A stretch of DNA of 64,000 nt from an uncultured Gammaproteobacteria bacterium (lineage in GTDB: Bacteria; Pseudomonadota; Gammaproteobacteria; Arenicellales; CAJQKF01). Both the position numbers and the translations under genes were made by a program. Position 1 is the stretch's first letter; the number at the start of each line of letters is the position of its first letter. This document shows positions 8,861 to 17,483 of this stretch, in pieces. Below the pieces are notes generated by a model. The model did not search any database, was not told the origin of the DNA, and saw only the letters and a program-made list of their open reading frames with translations. The stretch spans positions 1 through 64,000 of the forward strand of contig CAJQKF010000080.1 in NCBI GenBank assembly GCA_905478855.1, given 5' to 3'.

Positions 8861-9628
8861 CTAGGGTTGAGATTCTCTTTTTGCGCTGTTTAGCCGACTT
8901 CTATAATCCAATACGCGTGCTTTTAAACCGGGATATCCCGCCGTTTTTACAATAGAGGCGAGATCTTCCGAACGAGTATCTGTGGCCGTAATGCTAAACA
9001 TCTGATTCAGTGCATTTAGAGGCAACGCCTTCGTTCGATCACTTATGCCATCTACTATTTCGGGCCATCGTTCCGTCTCTTCAATTTGATTTATTAATCC
9101 GCATTTCTGCGCATCATCCGCATAAAGCGTTTTCGTATCAATCAATAAGTCGCGCGCAGCATCTGCGCCAATCAAGTTCTTCAAACGACGGGTACCCAGT
9201 GCCAGTTCAAAATTCCAACCAGGCATTTTGATCTTTGTATCCGCTGACGCTATACGTTGCCAACATGCTGCAAAAAGATCCGCGCCCGCCCCCACCACAT
9301 GTCCATGTGCGAACGCTATGACCGGAAACTTTGCATGATAGATGATCTGCAGCAGTGTCTCGATCCGCAAGAACCTCCAAAGCAAGTCACCATCACTCAG
9401 TTCTTCAATATCCGATAAGTCGAAGCCTGCACAAAAATTTTGACCATTTCCACGAATAATACAGAGTCGACAATTCCCTGAATTGTTGAACACGTTGAGT
9501 AACGCCTCGACAAGCTCGGGACTTAAGGCATTTGCGCTGTCTGGCCGATTAAGAGTTACGCTCAACACACCACTATCCTCATTAACGACTAATATTGGCT
9601 CGCTTGAGAGCTGTTGGTTATCTATCAC
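8861..9628 (-). CDS. Enoyl-CoA hydratase/isomerase family protein
   Basis: A 255-residue crotonase-fold protein. GNGQNFCAGFDLSDIEE forms the first oxyanion-hole segment and AFAHGHVVGAGADLFAACW the second, which also carries the crotonase family signature region. The catalytic glutamates of true hydratases are not obvious in the expected positions (GWNFELALG), so isomerase, hydrolase or decarboxylase activity is equally possible. It is the third gene of a minus-strand operon with an SDR and a CaiB-type CoA transferase (6 bp gap to CaiB), suggesting degradation of a CoA-activated acid. A carnitine-like substrate would fit the general theme but is unproven. Confidence 0.82.
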   Translation of the reverse strand: MIDNQQLSSEPILVVNEDSGVLSVTLNRPDSANALSPELVEALLNVFNNSGNCRLCIIRGNGQNFCAGFDLSDIEELSDGDLLWRFLRIETLLQIIYHAKFPVIAFAHGHVVGAGADLFAACWQRIASADTKIKMPGWNFELALGTRRLKNLIGADAARDLLIDTKTLYADDAQKCGLINQIEETERWPEIVDGISDRTKALPLNALNQMFSITATDTRSEDLASIVKTAGYPGLKARVLDYRSRLNSAKRESQP

Positions 9629-9634
9629 TTCGAA

Positions 9635-10789
9635 TTACTCTTCTGTAGTACTGCGTATAACCAACTTTGCCAACACTTCTTGCGTATGTTCGCCGAGCAA
9701 TGGCGGTCGTTGTTCAACCGGCGCTGTCTCACCATTTAATCGCAGAGGTGAGACAAAGGTTTTTGTCTGAAACCCATTAGCAAGCGTAAGATCTTGCACC
9801 CATCCCATATATTCAACCTGTGGGTCTTTCAATGCTGACGAATAACTATTAATCGGGCTGCAAGGTACACCGGCATCCGCAAAGGCTTTTAACCAAAAAT
9901 CAACGGCTTTACTCATGAATATTTCTTCTAGCGTAATCCTCAACTGATTCTGGTTCTGCGCACGTAAGGTCGGATTTATATATCTTTCATCTTCTTTCAA
10001 TTCGGCAAGACCAACAACGTCACAAACGGAATGCCACAATCCGTTGTTGCCGGCGGCCATTCCGAAAAAACCGTCCTGCGCTCGAAACGCCTGATAAGGT
10101 GCATTCCGCGGATGTGCAGATCCAAGTTTCTTTGGATCGTTTCCAGTTCCGAAATACTCACTGGTCTGCAACGCCGCTATAGCAAGAGACGTGCCCAACA
10201 TGGATACATCAATGTTTTGCCCTTCGCCAGTCTTCTCCTTATGCCGCAAGGCCGCACTAATAGCAAAAGCCCCATACAATGCGGTGGTGAAATCACATAA
10301 CGGCACGCCACATTTCACTGGCACACCACCTGGCTCTCCAGTGACACTCATAATGCCGGCCATCGCCTGCATCGTTAAATCAAACCCTCCTTCCCGAGAA
10401 CGTGGACCGGATTGTCCGAATGCGGAAATTGAGCAATAGATTAGTTCAGGCTTTTCACCTACCATAGTCTCATAGTCAATACCGAGTTTAGCTAAAACAC
10501 CGGGACGAAAATTTTCCACAACAACATCACTATCCAGAATAATCGCTCTTGCGGCCTCCAGCCCATGCGCAGTTTTCATATTTAATACAACTGATTTTTT
10601 ATTCCGATTAACCGATGCAAAATTTTCACTATACCCCTCATTAACCGGCGGCCAGGAGCGCATAGCATCCCCCTCTGGTCTTTCAACCTTAACCACTTCC
10701 GCACCCATATCTGCGAGCAACATCGCACAAAAAGGACCCGCGGCTATCTCACAAAATTCAGCAACTTTAACGCCCTGAAGTAATTTCAT
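9635..10789 (-). CDS. CaiB/BaiF family III CoA-transferase
   Basis: A 384-residue family III CoA transferase. The N-terminus shows the family pattern VAEFCEIAAGPFCAMLLADMG with VVKVERPEGDAMR; the nucleotide-binding GYSENFASVNRNKKS follows, and the catalytic aspartate is Asp137 in EGGFDLTMQAMAG. Such enzymes move CoA between carboxylic acids in the cytoplasm by a mixed-anhydride mechanism. Full length for the family, with no damage seen. It sits between SDR and crotonase genes, 34 bp after the SDR and 6 bp before the crotonase, so the three likely form one catabolic operon. The acid it activates cannot be read from sequence. Confidence 0.88.
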   Translation of the reverse strand: MKLLQGVKVAEFCEIAAGPFCAMLLADMGAEVVKVERPEGDAMRSWPPVNEGYSENFASVNRNKKSVVLNMKTAHGLEAARAIILDSDVVVENFRPGVLAKLGIDYETMVGEKPELIYCSISAFGQSGPRSREGGFDLTMQAMAGIMSVTGEPGGVPVKCGVPLCDFTTALYGAFAISAALRHKEKTGEGQNIDVSMLGTSLAIAALQTSEYFGTGNDPKKLGSAHPRNAPYQAFRAQDGFFGMAAGNNGLWHSVCDVVGLAELKEDERYINPTLRAQNQNQLRITLEEIFMSKAVDFWLKAFADAGVPCSPINSYSSALKDPQVEYMGWVQDLTLANGFQTKTFVSPLRLNGETAPVEQRPPLLGEHTQEVLAKLVIRSTTEE

Positions 10790-10823
10790 TATTTTTTTGC
10801 TCTACTTTGTTTCATCCTGATAT

Positions 10824-11576
10824 TTAGCAAGTGTAGTTCATACCCAATCGGCCACCATCAACATAAATAGTTTCACCAGTAATATAGCTGGCTTTACTCG
10901 ATGCTAAAAACGCAACCACATTCGCCACCTCTTCAGCGGTACCGATTCGCTTTAACGGTGTGCGCATCATAACTTTATTCATTGCTTCTGGGTTAGAATT
11001 GACACCCGCTAACATCGCAGTATCAATTGATCCCGGACCAACTGCATTAACGCGTATATTATGCGGCGCCAAAGCCAATGATGCCGACTTAGTCATCTGC
11101 ATAACACCGCCTTTAGATGCACAATAAGCAACAATACTAGGTATTGCTAGCTGTGCATTAATAGATGACATATTGACGATACTTCCTTCTATTTTATTTT
11201 TCACCATCGCTTTGGCGGCACGTTGCAACGCCACAAAAGTACCGGTTAAGTTAACATTTATAACTTTCTGAAACTGTTCAAGTGTGGTTTCGAGAAAGTC
11301 TGCCGGTAGTGCGATTCCCGCATTGTTTATCAGAATATTGGCCACGCCAACTTCTGACTCTACACGATCAAACATAGCGTTAACTTGCTCTGCATTCCCC
11401 ATATCGCAAGTAATCGGTACAGCATCATCACCAAGATTTTCTGCCGCAGTTTGAACACCCGATTCATTAATATCAACAAGAACTATACGAGCACCATCTG
11501 CAGCAAGTGCCTGAGCACAGGCAAACCCGATGCCCTGAGCAGCACCTGTTACTAATGCAATAGGTTTTTCATTCAT
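10824..11576 (-). CDS. Short-chain dehydrogenase/reductase (SDR)
   Basis: A 250-residue classical SDR: TGAAQGIG cofactor loop at residues 10-17, NNAG at 84-87, catalytic Ser138, Tyr151 and Lys155 (YCASK), and a C-terminal YITGETIYVDGG typical of FabG-like members. Asp35 at the end of the second strand (IVLVDI) favours NAD(H) over NADP(H). It is the promoter-proximal gene of the operon with CaiB and a crotonase. It may oxidise a hydroxyacyl intermediate in that pathway; FabG-type reduction is a less likely alternative because no fatty-acid synthesis genes are near. Confidence 0.87.
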   Translation of the reverse strand: MNEKPIALVTGAAQGIGFACAQALAADGARIVLVDINESGVQTAAENLGDDAVPITCDMGNAEQVNAMFDRVESEVGVANILINNAGIALPADFLETTLEQFQKVINVNLTGTFVALQRAAKAMVKNKIEGSIVNMSSINAQLAIPSIVAYCASKGGVMQMTKSASLALAPHNIRVNAVGPGSIDTAMLAGVNSNPEAMNKVMMRTPLKRIGTAEEVANVVAFLASSKASYITGETIYVDGGRLGMNYTC

Positions 11577-11953
11577 TTATATTCTCCAATTGAGCAACCA
11601 AAAAAATTTATGCACACAATAGTACATAACTATGTCGGCCATTTTGATAAAAATTTATTACAAGGTCACCCCAATGTAGACCACTGTTTAATCCGGTAAT
11701 ACGTCTACCACGCAAACGTAAATAAAATTTCAAGTCGAACCTTCTTGCGCTCGGCTCAATTTCATCAACGATAACTCACGCTTCAAAACTATGTTCAGAA
11801 CCGTTAAGTAGAAGCTGGAAAGTTAATTTTCTAAGACAACGTTAATCTGGTCTTGCTGCTCGCACAACCACTGCACCCTATTTAAGAGAACGTGCTGATT
11901 CTAAGGTTTCGAGAGTGTCAACATTAACCAGATCACGTACTCCACTGTATAAA
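11577..11953. other. Gene-free stretch of 377 bp
   Basis: This lies upstream of the SDR operon (which reads away from it) and downstream of the interrupted GGDEF-EAL gene. It must contain the promoter of the SDR/CaiB/crotonase operon, but I see no convincing -35/-10 pair. It has no T-run terminator hairpin that I could support and no recognisable coding remnant apart from a short open frame discussed among the rejected items. Confidence 0.5.
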
Positions 11954-14275
11954 TTATAAAACCAAACTTTCTTGCCATTCATCACCCTTCAAAAACTCAA
12001 AGATCGCATCTAACGCTAATGGTTTTCCAAGTAAGAATCCTTGAATTTCATCACACCCTAATGCCGTTAGCATTTCAAGCTGACTCTTCGTTTCTACGCC
12101 TTCAGCCACTACAGAAAGGCGCAAATTATGTGCCATATTAATCACCGCATTAATAATTTCCAGATCGTCACCTTTTTCTGTTAATCGACTAACAAACAAT
12201 TGATCAATCTTGATACGGTCGATAGGGTACTGTTTCAATGCGACGAGAGATGAATAACCGGTTCCGAAATCATCAATCGCAATTGAAACCCCCAGAGAAG
12301 ATAAACTATTTAGTGCTTCTATACCTCTCTCGGCATTATCCATAATTGCACTTTCCGTAATCTCCAATACAACTGAAGACGCGGGCACCTGATAACGCAC
12401 TATCGCATTTATCAAGGTATCTGCGAAATCAGCCTGATATAATTGCCGAGGCGACAAATTTATGGACATTCGGAATCCATCAAAACCGTTATCAGACAGA
12501 TATCGAAGATCAATACACGCCTTTTCAATTACCCAAGCCCCAATTGATTGAATTTGTCCAGAGTCCTCGGCAATACCAATAAATTGTCCAGGGTTTATGA
12601 CCCCTAACTCTGGATGACGCCATCGTATCAATGCTTCAAAACCTGCAATTTTTCCCGATAAAAGATCCAGTTGAGGCTGGTACTCCAAGAACAGTTCATT
12701 TTCATCCAATGCACTATCCAGCTCTGCTTCAAGCCGGTTTAATGTCGCTTCTTCGTGCACGGTGAAATTATCAAGCAGGTAAACCGCATCCCGACCTCGT
12801 CGCTTCGCTGCAATGCACGCAATATCGGCATAACGAATCAATTCAGATGTTGTCGTCGCATGTTCAGGATAGCAAGCCACGCCAATACTTACTGAAACAA
12901 AAATCATTGGCCCACCTAAATTTACCGGCTCCAGAACTACGTCTCGTATAGAATGCCCAATTCTTTCACCATCGGCCATACTTTCTATAGTCATCATAGC
13001 GATAAACTCGTCTCCACCTTGCCTACAGATCGTGGCTGTTTCGCCAAGCACCGCCACTAGTCTTGCTGCAACTTCCTGTAGTACCGAATCACCAGCACTG
13101 TGACCATATGTATCATTTATTCGTTTGAAATGATCAAGGTCAACATAAAGTACGGCAATACTCGTTGTATCCTTCGACAGCAGTTTTTGATTTACTTCAT
13201 CAAGAAATAGGCGACGTCTTAACAGGCCGGTTAATGAATCGTATTTCGCAAAATATTGTAACTTTTCTTCAGCAGATTTCAAATCAGAAATATTCGTATA
13301 AGTACAAACTAGACCACCTTCCTCAGTCCGGTTCTGTGTCACTCGAAAAGTGGTTCCATAGGACGTTTTCATATCAAAATTTTCAGCAGTTCTATGGAAC
13401 TTCTTTCGTCGTTCCTGTACAGAACTGCCATCATCATTAATACTAATCAATAGCTTAAGACTGTTGACAGCCTGACAAAATGACTCAAAGGTTTGGCCAA
13501 TGACTTGGGATCTGTCCGGAACACCAGACAACACCAAAAAACGGTGGTTACAAAATATTATTTTATCCCCCGCATCATAGACAACGACAGCATCAGTTAA
13601 TACGGACAACGACTCGTCCATTCGAAACCGAGTTAATGCAAGTTCCGTGTCCGATTTTCGCTTTACAATATATAAAATTACTATGGATAAAGTTAATAAA
13701 CAAAACAACCCTATCGTGGTTTGAAGTGCCAAAAACTTATCGGACAAATTTACTGCCGACCCATAAAAGCGTCTGTTAAAACTACGAACAACGGTTTGAT
13801 AGATTCCATGTAATTGAAAATTTAGTTGCTTCGCTAAATCTAAGGTTTGAGTAACTTCAGATTCACGCCCTGTATCCTGATGCAGACTAGATAACAACTT
13901 ATTTAACTTCGCAATAGTCTCTTAGGCATCCAACATCGTTCCATTTTTGAAAGTCGAATGATCTCCATTGATTTTTCTAGTCTCAGCAAGGTTCACGGAT
14001 ATACTTTTTATTAACGATAGGGTTTTTTTTATATCCTCATTACCTAAAAGTTGATTGGAAAGTTCAATAGAGTCAATTATTGCGTGACTAGTAACAACAG
14101 CATCAACAACTAATCGCTCAGTTTTTAGGGCTTCTTGGCTAAAGCTTACTTGACCGAGGGTCTGATCTATTTGAATGCTAAGAACAAATACGGAACCTAA
14201 AACAGTAAGGAGAATAAGAATATCCAGCCATCGCACGGGTTTCGTTTTTAATTCTTTCGTTATAACGTTCGACAC
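11954..14275 (-). pseudogene. GGDEF-EAL signalling protein interrupted by an in-frame TAA
   Basis: Read through one TAA at 13922-13924 (codon 118), this is a 773-residue c-di-GMP protein. A first membrane helix (residues ~17-35), a helical periplasmic region, a second helix (LQTTIGLFCLLTLSIVILYI), a PAS domain, GGDEF (QGGDEFIAM, no RxxD inhibition site) and EAL (FEALIRW, DDFGTGYSSL) follow in order. The frame is unbroken on both sides of the stop, so this is a single nonsense change, in the periplasmic region between the two helices. Translation could restart at TTG 13897, giving a 647-residue protein that keeps helix 2 and all cytoplasmic domains. Functional status is therefore uncertain. 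Confidence 0.8.
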
Positions 14276-14515
14276 AAATTCGTCCTGTTCTTACTAATTT
14301 TACATAAAGCAACGCTATGTAGTGAAACGTTATCAGCGACAAAAATTAGCATGTCTATGGCGCCACTAGGGATTAATCTTGATCAATTCATTGATATGAA
14401 CAACCAAGTGATAAGAATTAAGCCAAACAAAGCGCAATCTCGCCCTAATCATTGGTATATCAATGCATTAATACGCTGAAAGAATAATCACTCACGAAAC
14501 ATGAAGTTATCCGTA

Positions 14516-15922
14516 TTACGATAATTTTAAAAATTTTAAACGTTGCGCTGCAAATAAAGTCATTCTCAATAAAATCATTCCATGACGCCAACGGTTTATA
14601 TTGGTATCACCATAAGTTCGTGCACCATAGCGAATAGGAATATCTTGTATCTTCAGATTCTGTTTGGCCGCACCGAAAATCAGATCGAAGTCACCAAACG
14701 GATCAAACTCACCAAAATAATTTCTGTTAACGGCAATCTGCTCATAATTTTTACGTGTCATCACTTTAGTTCCACATAAGGTGTCTTTAATGTGTTGACC
14801 AAGCAACCATGTAAACGCCTTGCTAAAAAAGTGATTGCCAATAATATTGAAGAAACGCATGGCCTCGTCTTCCATTGGATATACCAGACGCACTCCATTT
14901 GCAAATTCAGCTTGCCCACTGCGTATTACTTCATAGAATTTGGGCAGTTCCTCCGGCGGCATCGTCAAATCTGCATCCAAGATGAACAATATGTCGCCGG
15001 ATGCTTTCGCGAAGGCTTCACGACAGGCACCGCCCTTCCCTTTAGTTGTTTGCTGCATCGCGACGATATTACGCGCGGAATACTTTTCCTGCATTTGTAA
15101 AATCGTGTCCCATGTATTATCAGTCGAGTGGCCTTCAATAAATATTAATTCTGTTCCGGCACCAAGTTCCACCGTGCGTTGAATAGCATTTTCTATATTT
15201 CCCGCTTCATTGCGCGCAGGCACAACAACAGAACACGTAAACTGATGCCCGGAATCCGGTGCCGGCTTGGGTCTTGCCACGACAAACACAGCCAGACTCA
15301 AGTGACGTATTAAAGGCAATGGTGCGACCCAGCGATTAATAAAACTTGCAATAAAGGGAATTTTAATCGGAATCAATATTCTCTCATCAGTTTTTACAAC
15401 TTCCCAACCAGCTAGATCCAACAAGTTTTCCATATCCGACTTTGATAACCAGTTTGGCAGAAGTGTTGGAGCTTTCAATCCTAACCAGATTGCTAGGGTT
15501 AAAATGGGTCTCCACAGATTATTAAAAAAGTTAAGTACGATGCGACTATCCTTATGTGCAAATTTCAATGCACGGGTTAACGTTCTCTGTACGTCCGGTA
15601 GATCATTAACCAAGTCAGACATAAGTAAGTAGTCGAATGATTGTCCCCCAGAAAATGAATCGACGTCCGACTCGATAAATGTAAGTTCAGGATGTCGCTT
15701 AGATGCGATCTCGACCATCGCTGGACTGAAATCGATACCAACACCCAATTCAGGTTGCACAGCCGCAAGCAGATCACCGGTTCCTGAGCCCAGCTCAACA
15801 ACAGATCGATTGGGTGGAACCAGAAATTTATAAAAGTTTCGCAATAACGTATGATAAAAACGACTAGATTCTGATACTCGCAATTGAGCACGTTGATTAT
15901 GAAACTCAAGACGTCTTGCCAT
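14516..15922 (-). CDS. Fused SAM-dependent methyltransferase and GT2 glycosyltransferase
   Basis: A 468-residue two-domain protein. Residues ~1-220 are a class I methyltransferase: VVELGSGTGDLL is the SAM-binding motif I, GIDFSPAMVEIASKRHPE motif II, and SFDYLLMSDLVNDLPD the post-motif. Residues ~230-468 are a dolichol-phosphate-mannose-synthase-like GT2 domain: CSVVVPARNEAGNIENAI, FIEGHSTDNTWD, DILFILDADLTMPPEEL (DAD metal motif). I chose ATG 15922, preceded by AAGG at 6 nt; a TTG at 16003 would add 27 poorly conserved residues. Fusions of this kind are known. It presumably modifies a lipid or surface glycan, but the acceptor is unknown. Monocistronic. Confidence 0.82.
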   Translation of the reverse strand: MARRLEFHNQRAQLRVSESSRFYHTLLRNFYKFLVPPNRSVVELGSGTGDLLAAVQPELGVGIDFSPAMVEIASKRHPELTFIESDVDSFSGGQSFDYLLMSDLVNDLPDVQRTLTRALKFAHKDSRIVLNFFNNLWRPILTLAIWLGLKAPTLLPNWLSKSDMENLLDLAGWEVVKTDERILIPIKIPFIASFINRWVAPLPLIRHLSLAVFVVARPKPAPDSGHQFTCSVVVPARNEAGNIENAIQRTVELGAGTELIFIEGHSTDNTWDTILQMQEKYSARNIVAMQQTTKGKGGACREAFAKASGDILFILDADLTMPPEELPKFYEVIRSGQAEFANGVRLVYPMEDEAMRFFNIIGNHFFSKAFTWLLGQHIKDTLCGTKVMTRKNYEQIAVNRNYFGEFDPFGDFDLIFGAAKQNLKIQDIPIRYGARTYGDTNINRWRHGMILLRMTLFAAQRLKFLKLS

Positions 15923-16123
15923 GAAGAACCTTATCGCCGATGTATAATGAAAATCAGGTTTATCGAAACGACTGATATACGGACATATACATCGTAATTT
16001 CAATAAACCATAGTTGTCTTACAATTTTACTAGGCAATTAGTCGATTTGCACTCGTAAAACCTCAAGTATTTAACCAATAAAGCTAACGAGAATAATGCT
16101 TTTCCATTGTTAGCAATCGGAAA

Positions 16124-17176
16124 TCAAAAAGACTTTGCGGCTCGAACCATATTACGGAGCTTTTCTCGCGCCTTATCTCTGCCCAGTAAACCTAATCCGC
16201 AGTCAGGAGCTACAATAAGTTTTTCCTTTTCGACAACAGTTAAAATTTCTCTAATTCTTTCAGAAATAATTTCAACACTCTCTATCTCGCTTTTCGCGAT
16301 TGCCACTACACCTAAAATCACAGTTGTATCGCGGAACCTTCGTAACAATTCCAAATCGTTATGTCGATGCGCGTCCTCAAGAGAAATCGCATTAATGCTG
16401 GAGGATTCAATCGCATCGGCTATTTCAATGTATGCATTTTTATCCGCCTTGGGATAATTCGGGTTATCCAATTCGTTAGGGTAGCCACAACACATATGGA
16501 CAGTACGCACAACAGATTCAGGGCAATTCCTGAATGCTCTTTCTAGATTTTCGAAACCATAGTCCAGAGCAGCTCCCGGCTTACGAGCAAATAAGGGCTC
16601 GTCAATTTGTATGTATTTGCAACCAGCATCGGCAAGTGCAAGAACTTCCTTATTTAGAGCATCGGCTAAATCCTGGCCCAGTCTAGCCGGATCGTCGTAC
16701 CAGATATTTGCATTAGTATCGCTAATAGTCATTGGTCCTGGAAGCGTAATCTTAACCGGCTTATCAGTAAGCTTTTGCGCGCGATTCCAATCATCCACTA
16801 AGAACAAATCCTGAGCGGATACTTTGCCATTTATGGATGGTAAGTTCGCAGAATACGCACCATTTCTGAGCTCCTTACGGGTTAAGTTAGTAAAATCGAA
16901 TCCATTCAAATGCCGACAATGATAATGAATATAGTTCTCACGGGACACTTCGCCATCTGTTGGGATATCGATTCCTGCGTCAACTTGATCCTGTAAGACC
17001 TCTGCAATTCCCCGCTCAATAATTTGTGCAGCATCACTACCCATGCTCGCCATAGCGCTTTCCCATTGAGCTGTAGGGTCTGCGGAATCCGGACCATCTT
17101 CGATAGTGAACCAGTCGGGCAGCTTCACATATTCTGGTTTTGGATAAGCACCAATACATGTTGTTAATATAGTCAT
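16124..17176 (-). CDS. Cobalamin-independent methionine synthase-like protein (MetE C-terminal type)
   Basis: A 350-residue protein matching only the catalytic C-terminal barrel of MetE. The zinc site is complete: His/Cys in VHMCCGYPN, Glu in SLEDAHRH, Cys in VAPDCGLG. Other matches are QIDEPLFARK and TLPGPMTISD. It lacks the N-terminal half of the ~750-residue MetE, as in core-type methionine synthases that use other methyl donors. Homocysteine or another thiol is the probable acceptor. It is monocistronic and transcribed away from the divergent Cache-GGDEF-EAL gene. With the betaine-homocysteine methyltransferase at 34043 the organism has two potential zinc-dependent homocysteine methylation routes here. 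Confidence 0.83.
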   Translation of the reverse strand: MTILTTCIGAYPKPEYVKLPDWFTIEDGPDSADPTAQWESAMASMGSDAAQIIERGIAEVLQDQVDAGIDIPTDGEVSRENYIHYHCRHLNGFDFTNLTRKELRNGAYSANLPSINGKVSAQDLFLVDDWNRAQKLTDKPVKITLPGPMTISDTNANIWYDDPARLGQDLADALNKEVLALADAGCKYIQIDEPLFARKPGAALDYGFENLERAFRNCPESVVRTVHMCCGYPNELDNPNYPKADKNAYIEIADAIESSSINAISLEDAHRHNDLELLRRFRDTTVILGVVAIAKSEIESVEIISERIREILTVVEKEKLIVAPDCGLGLLGRDKAREKLRNMVRAAKSF

Positions 17177-17483
17177 TTATACTCTCGATTTTCGAAATCC
17201 GGGAAAATTTTCCACCTGATTTTTCGTACCAGATAACCCAAACACAGAATACTATACCCATAGCTGTACTACGACAAACCTAACAAGCAATAACGGCATT
17301 TAGTAGAAAGATGAACTGTCTTGGATTTTCGAATCCATTATTCCATTCAAATTGGATGCAGCGATACTCATCCATTTGCAGATTACACAAACGTGGTGTA
17401 GTGTTGATTAATAAATAAAACATGACTGCAAGTGAGTCGTTATAACGTTAAATCACATCTAACATACCGACAGTGATCGTCAC
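17177..17483. other. Divergent intergenic region, 307 bp
   Basis: It separates the divergent MetE-like and Cache-GGDEF-EAL genes and must carry both promoters. A short dyad GTGA-TCG-TCAC occurs at 17473-17483, immediately ahead of the GTG start at 17484 and possibly occluding it. No SAM-binding leader resembling the one at 33800 is seen here. No gene is apparent. Confidence 0.4.

Noticed and set aside
11881-11985. Short open minus-strand frame (NGKKVWFYNLYSGV...) overlapping the end of the GGDEF-EAL gene as a frameshifted C-terminus
   Set aside because: The EAL domain already ends at a normal place; the alternative frame is only about 33 codons and matches no expected extension.
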